A stretch of 64,000 bases of DNA, taken from the NCBI GenBank assembly GCA_964591085.1, contig CAZPXH010000012.1:1-64000 (forward strand), read 5' to 3'. The position numbers and the translations under genes are program-made. The stretch comes from CAZPXH01 sp964591085 (GTDB lineage: Bacteria > Spirochaetota > Spirochaetia > DSM-27196 > CAZPXH01). Positions 16,461 to 25,094 of this stretch are shown one piece after another (position 1 is the first letter of the stretch; each line of letters opens with the position of its first letter). The notes under the pieces are model-generated. The model did not search any database and had not been told where the DNA came from. It worked only from the letters and a program-made list of their open reading frames with translations.

Positions 16461-17557
16461 CGCTGTACCCGTGCCCCACCGCCCTCAACAAGGCGCCTTA
16501 CCTCTGTTAGGGATGTGGTTGCGGTATCTCCGGGCGTGGTCATGGCTATAGCTCCGTGAGCCGCGCCGTACTCCACGCAGTCCTGGGGCCCCATACCTTG
16601 AAGAAACCCGTAGATGAGCCCGCTTGCAAAGCTATCGCCACCGCCAACCCGATCAAGAATGTCCAGGCTCTGGCGCCGTGCAGCGTGGAAGAACGCTCCG
16701 TTCGTCCACAGAACCGCACCCCAGTCGTTGCTACTCGCGGTGTGCACCCCACGGAGGGTTGTGGCAACTGCCTGAAAGTTGGGGTAGTCCTGTACGGCGC
16801 GGGAGATCATTGCCTCAAATCCAGCCGGATCCAGTGCGGTGAGATTCTTGTCCGCGCCGTCCACCTGATAGCCGAGGCATGCCGTGAAGTCTTCTTCGTT
16901 GCCGATCATTACATCCACGTGCCGCGCTATCTCTCGGTTGATCTCCTGGGCAGCGGCAGCGCCGCCGCGAGCCTTCCAGAGGGACGGTCGGTAGTTCAGG
17001 TCATAGCTGACGATGGTGCCGGCCTTTCGCGCCGCTTGCATCGCCTCTATTGTGAGGGCAGGGGTGTGTTCACCGAGACCGGCGAAGATACCTCCGGTAT
17101 GGAACCAGCGAGCTCCGTCCCGTGAGAACACCTGGTCCCAGTCGATGTCCTCGGGTTTCAGGAGTGACGCTGCCGAATGAGCCCGATCTGAGACACCTAC
17201 GGCGCCACGAACCCCGAATCCGCGCTCGGTGAAGTTGAGGCCCACCCGGTTGGCACTTCCGATTCCATCGTAGTCGACCCAGCGAACGTAACGGAGGTCC
17301 ACCCCGCCCTGCAGCATCAGGTCCTCAAGGAGAAGACCTACCTCAGTGCGCGGGATGGCGGTGACAATGGCGGCCCTAAGGCCGAAGCTCCGGCGAAGTC
17401 CCCGGGTCACGTTGTACTCGCCCCCGCCTTCCCACACCCGAAACGAACGGGTATTTCGGATCCGCCCCTCGCCCGGATCCAGACGGAGCATGACCTCGCC
17501 AAGTGAGACCGCGTCCCACGCTACCTCGGACGGATTCTTGATCCTGAGCGTTTCCAC
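16457..17557 (-). CDS. kdgK: 2-dehydro-3-deoxygluconokinase (PfkB family)
   Basis: This 366-aa sugar kinase phosphorylates KDG to KDPG. Seen: an N-terminal SLGEVMLRLDPGEGRI, the substrate-binding GGGEYNVTRGL, and the PfkB C-terminal signature DRVGGGDSFASGLIYG with the catalytic Asp. I chose the GTG at 17557 (protein starting VETLRIKNPSEVAWD) because a strong ribosome-binding site, gaaggaggag, lies just upstream. A longer in-frame ATG at 17599 exists but overlaps the promoter's -10. It forms an operon with kdgA. Confidence 0.9.
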   Translation of the reverse strand: METLRIKNPSEVAWDAVSLGEVMLRLDPGEGRIRNTRSFRVWEGGGEYNVTRGLRRSFGLRAAIVTAIPRTEVGLLLEDLMLQGGVDLRYVRWVDYDGIGSANRVGLNFTERGFGVRGAVGVSDRAHSAASLLKPEDIDWDQVFSRDGARWFHTGGIFAGLGEHTPALTIEAMQAARKAGTIVSYDLNYRPSLWKARGGAAAAQEINREIARHVDVMIGNEEDFTACLGYQVDGADKNLTALDPAGFEAMISRAVQDYPNFQAVATTLRGVHTASSNDWGAVLWTNGAFFHAARRQSLDILDRVGGGDSFASGLIYGFLQGMGPQDCVEYGAAHGAIAMTTPGDTATTSLTEVRRLVEGGGARVQR

Positions 17558-17581
17558 CTGCAGCTCCTCCTTCCAACCTAA

Positions 17582-17610
17582 ATCGTACCATGAGTACAAC
17601 CGGAAGTCAC
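17582..17610 (-). promoter_or_regulatory. Promoter of kdgK-kdgA
   Basis: On the minus strand, GTGACT (17610-17605) and TACGAT (17587-17582) are 17 bp apart, a reasonable -35/-10 pair about 15 bp upstream of the ribosome-binding site. Just upstream of it (17622-17642) lies GTGTTTCACATCGTAGCACAC, whose left half matches the GTTTCACA arm of the candidate IclR operators. Regulation by the same IclR protein is possible but supported by a half-site only. Confidence 0.5.
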
Positions 17611-17742
17611 ATGATGATATCGTGTGCTACGATGTGAAACACGGTTCCCTCCCCAGTTCCCCTGCTGTCACGGAGGTGCAGCCGGACTAGGTCGCCGCCC
17701 TGTCGGCTCCTATCGATCCCCGCCGCTCCGCGCTGTCTGGAC

Positions 17743-18096
17743 GTGGCTCCAGCCACGGCTACGGCGCTACCGGTGGGGATTGCCCTTGTTTCAAGCGATG
17801 GTGGTGATATTGTTAGTAGCGCTATGGCCTCTACCTATCAGGTTAGCGCTGGGGACGCGGAGTACACGCTTGAGTTTCTGCCCGGGAGCGCTGGCGGCCA
17901 CACGCTGCGGGCAATAGACACCGCTGGCACCGCCAATGACCGATTAGCCCATGTGCTTGAGTCTACTATCAAGCTCACCTTTGCCGCCGATCCCGTTCCG
18001 GGCGCTGCGGAGCCCTTCGCCACCCACGCGGCCTTTGACGTCATGATCCGCAAGGCTGGTCTGGACATCCTGGGCGCCGAGGTCGGGAGCGACTAA
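17743..18096 (+). CDS. Hypothetical protein, probably a 5'-truncated fragment
   Basis: This is an open frame of 117 aa starting at GTG. It has no signal peptide, membrane segment or motif that I recognise. The residues (IALVSSDGGDIVSS, YQVSAGDAEYTLEFL, STIKLTFAADPVPG) look like beta-strand-rich secreted protein sequence, which suggests the tail of a larger extracellular protein. No ribosome-binding site precedes it. It is convergent with the beta-helix gene 4 bp away. The preceding 17611-17742 holds only the kdgK upstream half-site and no gene. Confidence 0.35.
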   Translation: MAPATATALPVGIALVSSDGGDIVSSAMASTYQVSAGDAEYTLEFLPGSAGGHTLRAIDTAGTANDRLAHVLESTIKLTFAADPVPGAAEPFATHAAFDVMIRKAGLDILGAEVGSD

Positions 18097-18100
18097 GGGC

Positions 18101-19213
18101 TCAGGGCCCCTGGTACTCGGACGCGCCGATTGACCAGTTCCCGTCCGGCCCGGGGCGAGGATTGCCAAACAGGTCCGTGCCGAGTGCTGCATCAACCGCG
18201 GAGACATCAACGCCACCATCGCGCAGGTCGGTTAGTGTTGTCCCAAGCAAAGTGAAATCACCGTTGAGCGCATCCGCAAAGTCAACCACGGCAATCTGGT
18301 TTCCGGATGCCGGACCTGTAGAATCGGTGGACTGGGCGCTGTCATTGAGCGCCGCCTCCGTGGTGAGGTTGGTAAGGTAGCCGTAGTACCTGTTAGTGGT
18401 TCCGGAAGCGTCCGAAAAGCCGTTGTTCCTGAGCTCAATGTAGTTCAGCGAGGTGGCGGGGTTGAACCGAACGAGTTGCTCGCCGTTGCTCACTCTGGAA
18501 TCCGCCGCTCCGCGTGCAAAAAGATTGTTGACCAGAATCATGGAGTCCGCCTCAATGACCAGGCCGCTCGTTGCGGCATCAGTCGCGGTATCCACATCAC
18601 CCGCCCAGATAGTGTTGTTGTACAACACGACGTCGACGTCTGCGCCATTGCTGGAGACGCTCAAGCCCTGTGAAAGAGAACCATCCGCCGAGACGCTTGC
18701 ACCGGCAAACACATTCCCGTAGGCCGTCAGCGTCGTAGCGGTTGTTACAGAGAATCGTGTGCCGTAACTGAAACTTGTGAGCGACTGTGCGGTTCCGATC
18801 CAGAACAGGTTGTTGACCGCAAGGACGCTTCTCTCGGATTGATGGTCCAGGCCCACGGCAAAGACGCTCTGTGTGGGTGAAAGTGCCCCGATCGCCGTGT
18901 TTCCGATCAGCTCCACCGATGCGGTATCCTGAACGTAGATCCCACGTGCCACACTGCTCGCGGCGTCTTGTACGCCGAGCATGTAGCTGTTCTCTATCCG
19001 GGGATTCGCGCTGTTTCGGATCCAGAGACCCCAGCCGCCGTTGGGTGTCACAAAGCGTGAGTTGCCCACCGTTGGTGATGCACTGCCGCGAATCTGGAAG
19101 GCCGCAACAAAGATGCCGGAGTCATCGGTCTCTACGTCCAGCCCGTCGATCACGGTAGCACGGTCTATCGTCCCGCTGGGATTGACGTCAAAAGCGACGG
19201 CCGCGGCAGTTTG
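18101..19213 (-). CDS. Secreted right-handed beta-helix protein, 5' end missing
   Basis: About 370 residues of parallel beta-helix repeats are visible: short strand-turn units rich in Asn, such as NPRIENSYMLGV, VELIGNTAIGA, VLYNNTIWAGD and MILVNNLFARGA. They end in DLFGNPRPGPDGNWSIGASEYQGP, the terminal signature of choice-of-anchor-Q/pectate-lyase-like beta-helix proteins. The family is extracellular or cell-surface and often binds or cuts polysaccharide. The frame continues to 19351, but residues encoded beyond about 19213 are Arg/Ser/Pro-rich shadow sequence. No signal peptide is present, so the N-terminus has been lost at a breakpoint with the opposite-strand fragment. Likely a non-functional or misassembled gene. 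Confidence 0.65.
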   Translation of the reverse strand, partial: QTAAAVAFDVNPSGTIDRATVIDGLDVETDDSGIFVAAFQIRGSASPTVGNSRFVTPNGGWGLWIRNSANPRIENSYMLGVQDAASSVARGIYVQDTASVELIGNTAIGALSPTQSVFAVGLDHQSERSVLAVNNLFWIGTAQSLTSFSYGTRFSVTTATTLTAYGNVFAGASVSADGSLSQGLSVSSNGADVDVVLYNNTIWAGDVDTATDAATSGLVIEADSMILVNNLFARGAADSRVSNGEQLVRFNPATSLNYIELRNNGFSDASGTTNRYYGYLTNLTTEAALNDSAQSTDSTGPASGNQIAVVDFADALNGDFTLLGTTLTDLRDGGVDVSAVDAALGTDLFGNPRPGPDGNWSIGASEYQGP

Positions 19214-19595
19214 ACCCGGACGAAGTAGAGGCCCGGGCAACGGAGTACTTCTTGCGGAGCGGCTACCGGCAACATCGGTGGATGAGCTGGTTGTCCCTCC
19301 TGGCATCTTTGTCCATCCAGCCCGGTGGGGGGATCTGGCCGCCGCGCTCACGGTCCTGATTGTGCTGGTGGTTTGCCGCGATCGGAAGATACTGGCTACT
19401 GCAATTCAAGCGGTGGCCGCGGTGGCCGCGGCGGGCATCGCCGATGCTGTCTCCTTGTTCTTCTTTGGCTTCCTCAGCAGCCCAACGGCTCTCCAGCTCA
19501 TTGCCTATCCCACGCGGCTAACACCAGTGTTCCTTATTCTTTTTGCCTTGCTCTTCTACATCCTGAGCCTGGCGGAGTTGCGCCGAGCGCCCTGA
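19205..19595 (+). pseudogene. Truncated, frameshifted membrane protein fragment
   Basis: Protein-like sequence begins without a start codon (QFDPDEVEARATEYFLRSGY) and shifts frame near 19280. It then continues as PARWGDLAAALTVLIVLVV with three hydrophobic segments (about 19330-19580), ending LSLAELRRAP. A GTG at 19278 could start a 105-aa membrane protein in the second frame. Both the missing 5' end and the abutting truncated beta-helix gene place a rearrangement or assembly junction near 19205. Family not recognised. Confidence 0.45.
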
Positions 19596-19636
19596 GGGAC
19601 TCCAGCAAACCCCGCATGAGCTGCTAGTCTCCCGCC

Positions 19637-20074
19637 ATGACCCCTGAGTCGTGGCGGGACGAGTTCGCCATCATCGCGTATGACAAGGTCCGCTACTCGG
19701 ACACGGATCGGCAGGGACACGTCAACAACACGGTCTTCGCCACGTTCCTTGAGACGGGGCGGGTGGAGGTTCTGTACAACCCCGATGATCCCATGTTTGC
19801 CGATGACGCCGAGTTTGTGATCGTGGCGTCCAACCTCAACCTGGAAGGGGAAATCCACTGGCCGGGAACCGTCGATATCGGGAGCAGGGTGGCAAAGCTC
19901 GGGACCAGCAGCATCACCCTGGAACAGGCTCTGTTCCAGAACAACCGACAGGTGGCAAGCGCGCAGACAGTCCTGGTCCAGATCAACTCCGCGTCCCGCA
20001 AGGCCCAGCCGCTGTCAGACCAAACCCGAGCCCGCCTCAAGCCATTGATGATAGGGGGCTCCGAAGGTTCCTGA
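19637..20074 (+). CDS. Acyl-CoA thioesterase (4HBT-type hotdog fold)
   Basis: This 145-aa hotdog-fold protein has the 4HBT signature VRYSDTDRQGHVNNTVFATFLETGR, with the Asp-Gln-Gly-His-Val-Asn pattern carrying the catalytic acid. It would hydrolyse acyl-CoA thioesters in the cytoplasm; the acyl group is unknown. No ribosome-binding site precedes the ATG; instead TAGTCT (19625-19630) ends 6 nt before it, fitting leaderless transcription. Confidence 0.82.
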   Translation: MTPESWRDEFAIIAYDKVRYSDTDRQGHVNNTVFATFLETGRVEVLYNPDDPMFADDAEFVIVASNLNLEGEIHWPGTVDIGSRVAKLGTSSITLEQALFQNNRQVASAQTVLVQINSASRKAQPLSDQTRARLKPLMIGGSEGS

Positions 20075-20110
20075 AGCGCTGACGCTGCTCCTGCGGTGGT
20101 GTAGGCTGAC

Positions 20111-20395
20111 ATGGCAATGGCAATCCGGCCGGAGGACATGCAGCAGATTCTGGACACCGTGCAGCAAAAGCTGCCGGGCTGGCTGGCCGCCATCGTCCCA
20201 CGGGACTGGGAAGTCCAGATGACGGAGCGCATCGTGCGCGTGGAATCCGAGCTTCTGGTCCAGCGTGAGCTGATGTCCGCGCGGTTTGATGCGATGGATA
20301 ATCGCTTTGGTACGCTCCAGTGGTTCATTGGCCTGGGAATGACGGTGATGTTCACCGCCCTTGCAACACTGATCGCGGTGTTTGGGCTCACCTGA
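20111..20395 (+). CDS. Small coiled-coil protein with C-terminal membrane anchor
   Basis: This 94-aa protein has a charged, probably helical region with heptad-like spacing (MTERIVRVESELLVQRELMSARFDAMDNRF) and one C-terminal hydrophobic segment of about 22 residues (LQWFIGLGMTVMFTALATLIAVFG). The architecture is like DUF1640/Bdr-type small proteins. The function is unknown. An alternative start is ATG 20117. TAGGCT at 20102-20107 may be its -10 element. Confidence 0.55.
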   Translation: MAMAIRPEDMQQILDTVQQKLPGWLAAIVPRDWEVQMTERIVRVESELLVQRELMSARFDAMDNRFGTLQWFIGLGMTVMFTALATLIAVFGLT

Positions 20396-20452
20396 CACTC
20401 GCTGGCCGGTGCCGCTTGCCCTGTGGCGCGCGGATGCTGACCTTTCCCCCCA

Positions 20453-21109
20453 ATGGCAAGTTTCTGGGACCGGGTCTTCGCCGGAGATGAGTACCGCTAC
20501 GGAACCAGCCCGAACGAGTGGATCCGGACCGCGGCACGGCAATGGCTTGTTCCTGGCCTGAGCGACTCAGAGCGCCGGACGGAACGGAAGCCAAGCGCTA
20601 TTGACCTTGCCTGCGGCGAGGGGCGGAACGCCGTGTGGCTTGCATCCCAGGGATTTCACACCCTTGGAATAGACGGCTCAAGGACCGCTCTGGCAAAGGC
20701 GCAGAAGCTCGCAGACGAGCGTGGTCTGGATCTCCAGACCCGCCACGTGGACATCATCCAGACGTACTGGCGGGACCAGCGCTTCCAGGAGCCGGCAGAT
20801 GTAGTGGTAAGCACCTTTTTTCACACACTGCCCGAGGAGCGGGACTGCCTGTTTGGCGTGCACCAGGACCTGGTGGTTCCCGGGGGCTACATCGCCTGCG
20901 AATGGTTCCACCCGGATCAGGTGAGAATCGGCTATCGTAGCGGTGGCCCGCCGCGGGAAGACATGATGATCACGCCGGAGGAACTCAGGGACGCCTTTGC
21001 CGGGTGGCAGGTTTTTGCTGCCGAACGGGTTGAGCTTGAACTGGAGGAAGGTGCGGTGCACCGGGGACCCGCCGTGGTGACCCGCTTTGCCGCCAGGAAG
21101 CCTCAGTAG
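20453..21109 (+). CDS. Class I SAM-dependent methyltransferase (TehB-like)
   Basis: This is a 218-aa cytoplasmic methyltransferase. Seen: the SAM-binding motif I AIDLACGEGRNAVWLASQG (about residues 49-67), the acidic motif II GIDGSRTAL, and a downstream VVVSTFFHTLP. The sequence type is close to tellurite-resistance TehB and thiopurine methyltransferase-like proteins. The substrate cannot be told. It stands alone between a small membrane protein and a convergent globin whose stop overlaps it by 7 bp. Confidence 0.8.
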   Translation: MASFWDRVFAGDEYRYGTSPNEWIRTAARQWLVPGLSDSERRTERKPSAIDLACGEGRNAVWLASQGFHTLGIDGSRTALAKAQKLADERGLDLQTRHVDIIQTYWRDQRFQEPADVVVSTFFHTLPEERDCLFGVHQDLVVPGGYIACEWFHPDQVRIGYRSGGPPREDMMITPEELRDAFAGWQVFAAERVELELEEGAVHRGPAVVTRFAARKPQ

Positions 21110-21510
21110 ATCCGCTCGCCGTCCTCGTCCGTGTTCACCATGAACGCCGCGCTGTTCTCAAAGTACTCGTACATGGCTTCCCGCAGATCATCCGGAATGC
21201 CGACCTGTTCCATAGCCCTCCGCATGTACTCAAGCCACTTGGCCGCGTGATCTACGGTGATTGTGAAACGTGCGTGGCGCGCGCGGAGGGCAGGGTGGCC
21301 TTTGCGGTCACTGTAGACGCTTGGACCTCCAAACCGTTGGATCAGGAACTCGTACTGGTTTTGGATGGCCATTGCCTTGTCCCGCGGGAACATCCCCCGA
21401 AACGAGGGCTCGGTGTCCGCATAGACCTGGTCATAGAACGCGCGGGACAACTCCTCTATCTTCTGGCGGCCCAGACGCTCGTATGGGCGCAACTCATCCA
21501 CTCGGAACAT
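21103..21510 (-). CDS. Truncated hemoglobin, group II type
   Basis: This 135-aa heme protein has the trHbII pattern: YERLGRQKIEELSRAFYDQVY at the N-terminus (Tyr26 at the B10 region), a FGGPSVYSDRKGHPALRARHARF stretch carrying the proximal His79, and Trp92 (KWLEYMRRAM) near the G8 position. The ATG at 21510 was chosen because it gives normal family length; the frame remains open upstream but without globin sequence. A -35 TTGCCG (21546-21541) and a -10 TACCTT (21523-21518), 17 bp apart, end 7 nt before the ATG, so it is probably leaderless. The role would be oxygen or nitric-oxide chemistry. Confidence 0.88.
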   Translation of the reverse strand: MFRVDELRPYERLGRQKIEELSRAFYDQVYADTEPSFRGMFPRDKAMAIQNQYEFLIQRFGGPSVYSDRKGHPALRARHARFTITVDHAAKWLEYMRRAMEQVGIPDDLREAMYEYFENSAAFMVNTDEDGERIY

Positions 21511-21517
21511 AGGGGGG

Positions 21518-21546
21518 AAGGTAGCGGGCAGTGGGACGGTCGGCAA
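21518..21546 (-). promoter_or_regulatory. Promoter of truncated hemoglobin gene, leaderless type
   Basis: TTGCCG-N17-TACCTT on the minus strand, preceded by GC in the -10 region (GCTACCTT), with the start codon 7 nt downstream and no ribosome-binding site. This is the clearest -35/-10 pair among the leaderless-type starts in the window. Confidence 0.6.
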
Positions 21547-21628
21547 AGAATTTGGAAAAGTAGATCTTTTGCAAGTCGGACTTCCATGAATTAGGATTGT
21601 GGCAGTCAGAAACCCGCGGAGGTCCCTG

Positions 21629-23809
21629 GTGAACATCTTCAGCCGAACCGTGCTTGGCCTGATGGCGGCGGTGATCGTGACCCTCATTCTTGTTGGTGGC
21701 GGAACCATCCCAACGGTCCGTAACACCGTGACGGAGCTGGTTCAGGAAGAGTCCGAACAGCTCGCGCGGGTGCTTCGCGATATCTCGGAACTGAGTGCGC
21801 GGGGTTCGCAGCAGCTTGTCACTTCCGCCGGATGGCTGGTGAACCAGACAATCGCGCCGGCACTGAGCATTGGGGATACGCGGCGGGCGCTGGCCGCGGC
21901 AGATCAGGAAAGCGGAGCAACCGCCCAGGTTGTGGTGCCAGACCTGTTGTGGGACGGACAGCGGGTAGCGGCGCGCCTGGCGGAGCTGGACCGGATCCGG
22001 GCGGAGACGCTGGTGGACGTGACCATCTTCCAGCGGATTGAGCGCGGCTACCTGCGGGTTGCAACCACCGTTCTGGACATAGCCGGAGGACGGGGAATTG
22101 GCACCTTCATTCCCAACAGCTCTCCTGTGGCCGCTTCCCTGGATGCGGGCGAGACCTTCCTCGGCCAGGCACAGGTTGTCGGCCAGCCCTACATCACCGT
22201 CTACCACCCTGTCACCGGACCAAACGGGGAGGTGATCGGCGCGGTGTTTGCCGGGGTTCCTCAGGTGGACGCGGACTACCTCCGGGCAGAGATCGTTGGA
22301 GTCCAGGTTGGGGAGAGTGGCTACGCGTTTGTCATGGACTCCGACGGGCTGCTGATCTTCCATCCCTTCCTGGAGGGCCAGAACGTCTCGGACCGGGACT
22401 ACATCCAGCATATTCTGGCTCACGAAGAAGGCGTGATAACTCACGATGAGGTGCAAGAGGACGGATCCGTCCGTACCAGGGACGTCTACTTTGAGCGCGT
22501 GGACGGCGTTGGCTGGACAGTGGCGCTTGCAACCTACCGGGACGAGACGCTGGCCAGCAGCCGGCAGATTTCGCTGCTGCTTCTGGCGATCTTTGCGGTT
22601 GCTCTGATCGTTGCGCTGGCGATCGGCTGGTTTCTTGCCCGGAGCATCGCCAATCCGGTCCGTCGGCTTGCGGGTGAGCTTTCCGGTCTTGCCTCGCGTG
22701 AGGCAGACCTGACGGTACGGTTGCCGGAAGCTGCCCGGGACGAGACCGGACAGATGGCCCGCTCGTTCAATGCATTCATCGGGCAGCTGGAAACGCTCAT
22801 CGCCACCTTGAAGGACGCCATCGCACGGAGCTCGGAGGTCAAGGAAACCCTTGCTACAGCAACCGAGGAGACCACCACCGCTATCGAGCAGATTGGCGCC
22901 ACCATCTCCTCCATCGGGAACCGCATGCGCACCCTGGACGATGAGGTCGGCGGCACAACCGCCGGGTTGCGGCAGATTGCGAACAACACCGAATCCGTGG
23001 ACGAGCAGATCGCCACCCAGGCGTCCATGGTGGAGCAGCAGACCGCGGCAGTGACGGAGATGATTGCAGCGCTGAACAACGTGGACCGCGTGGCAAGCGC
23101 AAGGGCGGATCTGGCCAGGAGCCTTTCCGCGGTTGCAGCGGATGGTGAAGCTCGGGTCCGGGAGACTGAGGAGCGCTTTGCCACCGTTGAGCGGGAGGTT
23201 CAGCAAATCCGGGAAATGGCGAGCGCAATCAACGACATCGCCGCTCGTACCAACCTTCTGTCAATGAACGCGGCAATTGAGGCGGCCCACGCTGGGGATC
23301 AGGGGCGCGGCTTTGCGGTTGTGGCGGAGGAAATCCGGAAGCTCGCCGACTCCGCGGGCCAGTCCACCCGGCAGATTGCCGCGTCCGTGGCAGCTGTGAC
23401 GGAGGCAGTTGCCAGTACCGGAGATACGGTCCGCACAACAGCAGAAGCCTTCCACCAGATCTCGGCCGAGGTCACTACCGCGGTTGGGGCGTTCACCGAG
23501 ATACAGCACTCCGTCTCCGAGCTTAACGAAGGAAGCAAGCAGGTCCTGGAAGCCACCACGGAAGTGAACAATACCACCGTGGCCATTCGTGACGGGAGTC
23601 GGGAAATCCGGACAGGGAGCGAGTCCATTGTTGGATCGGCAGAGCGCGTGGCCGGGGTCTCCAGCGAGGTCAGGACCGGCATGGACGAGGTGACGAGCGG
23701 GGTCAGTGAAATTGTTCAGGCAATGCAGGATGTTTCGGCTCAGACCCAGACCCTCAGCGGAATAGTGGATGAGTTGACCCAGCTATTTGGTAGTCTAAAG
23801 ACGGGATAG
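21629..23809 (+). CDS. Methyl-accepting chemotaxis protein with Cache sensor
   Basis: This 726-aa receptor has one TM near the N-terminus, a periplasmic region of about 290 residues with a Cache fold (ESGYAFVMDSDGLLIFHP is typical), and a second TM at about 314-336. A HAMP linker and a cytoplasmic signalling domain follow, with the conserved hairpin tip ARTNLLSMNAAIEAAHAG. I chose GTG 21629 because GGAGG lies 6 nt upstream; a GTG ten codons earlier lacks one. It would sense a small extracellular ligand and control CheA. The last 15 bp overlap the convergent NUDIX gene. Confidence 0.92.
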   Translation: MNIFSRTVLGLMAAVIVTLILVGGGTIPTVRNTVTELVQEESEQLARVLRDISELSARGSQQLVTSAGWLVNQTIAPALSIGDTRRALAAADQESGATAQVVVPDLLWDGQRVAARLAELDRIRAETLVDVTIFQRIERGYLRVATTVLDIAGGRGIGTFIPNSSPVAASLDAGETFLGQAQVVGQPYITVYHPVTGPNGEVIGAVFAGVPQVDADYLRAEIVGVQVGESGYAFVMDSDGLLIFHPFLEGQNVSDRDYIQHILAHEEGVITHDEVQEDGSVRTRDVYFERVDGVGWTVALATYRDETLASSRQISLLLLAIFAVALIVALAIGWFLARSIANPVRRLAGELSGLASREADLTVRLPEAARDETGQMARSFNAFIGQLETLIATLKDAIARSSEVKETLATATEETTTAIEQIGATISSIGNRMRTLDDEVGGTTAGLRQIANNTESVDEQIATQASMVEQQTAAVTEMIAALNNVDRVASARADLARSLSAVAADGEARVRETEERFATVEREVQQIREMASAINDIAARTNLLSMNAAIEAAHAGDQGRGFAVVAEEIRKLADSAGQSTRQIAASVAAVTEAVASTGDTVRTTAEAFHQISAEVTTAVGAFTEIQHSVSELNEGSKQVLEATTEVNNTTVAIRDGSREIRTGSESIVGSAERVAGVSSEVRTGMDEVTSGVSEIVQAMQDVSAQTQTLSGIVDELTQLFGSLKTG

Positions 23810-24187
23810 CTGATCCAGCACTGGAAGGTCGGCGGGAGCCCACTCCACGCTTTCCCATGCCTGCGGTAGTAGCCAGCGCGCCTCTGTGTGCTCATGGAGG
23901 ACCAGCGGTGGCCGGAAGCTCACAGCAGCGTGGAACGGAAGCAGTTTCACCGCGCCGAACGGGTAGGTGTGGACGGCAGGCCTCATCGGCATTAGACGGA
24001 TACCACTGAGCTCCAGGGAGAGCTCTTCCCCAAGCTCTCGCCTGAGCGCTGTCTCAGGCTCCTCCCCAGCTTCCACCTTGCCGCCGGGAAGCTCCCACAG
24101 ACCGGCTAGCCTTCCGCCCGGGGGCCTCTGGCAACAGAGCAGCGCGCCGTCCGCGTCTGTGAGTGCAATGCAGACAACTGCTGTCAT
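23795..24187 (-). CDS. NUDIX hydrolase, MutT-like (8-oxo-dGTP diphosphatase type)
   Basis: This 130-aa cytoplasmic protein has the Nudix box GKVEAGEEPETALRRELGEEL, preceded by RLAGLWELPGG, the usual MutT arrangement. Likely role: removal of oxidised nucleotides. The start was placed at ATG 24187, giving MTAVVCIALTDADG, because upstream in-frame sequence is Arg/Pro-rich shadow. TACACT (24200-24195) lies 7 nt before the ATG (leaderless pattern). Confidence 0.85.
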   Translation of the reverse strand: MTAVVCIALTDADGALLCCQRPPGGRLAGLWELPGGKVEAGEEPETALRRELGEELSLELSGIRLMPMRPAVHTYPFGAVKLLPFHAAVSFRPPLVLHEHTEARWLLPQAWESVEWAPADLPVLDQLSRL

Positions 24188-24300
24188 TCGGCTCAGTGTA
24201 GCAGTGGCATCCCTTGCGTGCGCGCTTGCGATGCGCGCCGTGCCCTGGCCGCTATCCGGTGCGTGACAGCGCCGGAGCTTTCCACACATCCTCTGATGAC

Positions 24301-25080
24301 ATGGCAGATCATCCCGCAATGGACCAGCTGTTCTACGAGCTTCACGAAGCACTCCCGCAACAGGGACCGGGAAGCGCGGAGTCAACGCTTCTTGCGCTGT
24401 CCGTCCTGGAGCGCCACCGGCCTGGCCTGCGGGACGCCGAGCAGGATGTCCTGGATATCGGCTGCGGACCCGGTCGGCAGACCCTTGATCTGCTTCGCGC
24501 GCTCCCCGCTGCCCGAATCACGGCCACCGACAATTGGGAGCTGGCGTTGCAACAGCTTCGGGACACCGTGGCCGGGGAGCCGGAGCTTGCACAGCGCTTG
24601 GACGTGCAGAATCGGGACATGGCCGCGCTGCCCTTTGCTGATGCATCGTTTGATCTGATCTGGAGTGAAGGGGCCATTTACATCATGGGCTTTGGCGAGG
24701 GCCTCAACGCGTGGAAGCGGATGCTTCGGCCGGGCGGCATGATTGCGGTCACCGAGATCAGCTGGCTCACGCCTTCCCCGCCGGCGGAGGCGGCCCGCTT
24801 CTGGCAGGAGGCATACCCGGGTATGGCGGACATCCCCGGGAATCTGGGCCGGATGGAGAAAGCCGGGTTTGCCCCGCTGGGCGCGGTGGTCCTGCCCGCG
24901 TCTGACTGGTGGGCCTACTACGAGCCGCTGTCCGCGAACGCGCGCGCCTTCTCCGCCCGTCACGCGGGTGACGAAACCGCTGCACAGGTGCTGTCAATGG
25001 AGCAGGCGGAGGTGGACTTGTACGCCGCGCACGGGCACAGCTACAGCTACGTCTTCTACCTCGGCCAGCTCAGCACCTGA
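24301..25080 (+). CDS. Class I SAM-dependent methyltransferase (type 11)
   Basis: This is a 259-aa cytoplasmic methyltransferase. Seen: motif I DVLDIGCGPGRQTLDLLRAL, an acidic ATDNWELAL segment, FDLIWSEGAIYIMGF and the motif-III-like RMLRPGGMIAVTEISW. The C-terminal part has Trp/Tyr-rich sequence (ASDWWAYYEPL). The substrate is unknown. The start was chosen at ATG 24301 because upstream in-frame residues are Arg/Cys-rich; a second possible start is ATG 24319. Confidence 0.82.
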   Translation: MADHPAMDQLFYELHEALPQQGPGSAESTLLALSVLERHRPGLRDAEQDVLDIGCGPGRQTLDLLRALPAARITATDNWELALQQLRDTVAGEPELAQRLDVQNRDMAALPFADASFDLIWSEGAIYIMGFGEGLNAWKRMLRPGGMIAVTEISWLTPSPPAEAARFWQEAYPGMADIPGNLGRMEKAGFAPLGAVVLPASDWWAYYEPLSANARAFSARHAGDETAAQVLSMEQAEVDLYAAHGHSYSYVFYLGQLST

Positions 25081-25094
25081 CGGGGGTCTGGCCG

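Noticed and set aside
18101..19351. Full 416-aa beta-helix protein starting at 19351
   Set aside because: The first 45 or so residues are Arg/Ser/Pro-rich with no signal peptide and lie opposite another protein-like frame, so the N-terminus is not real.
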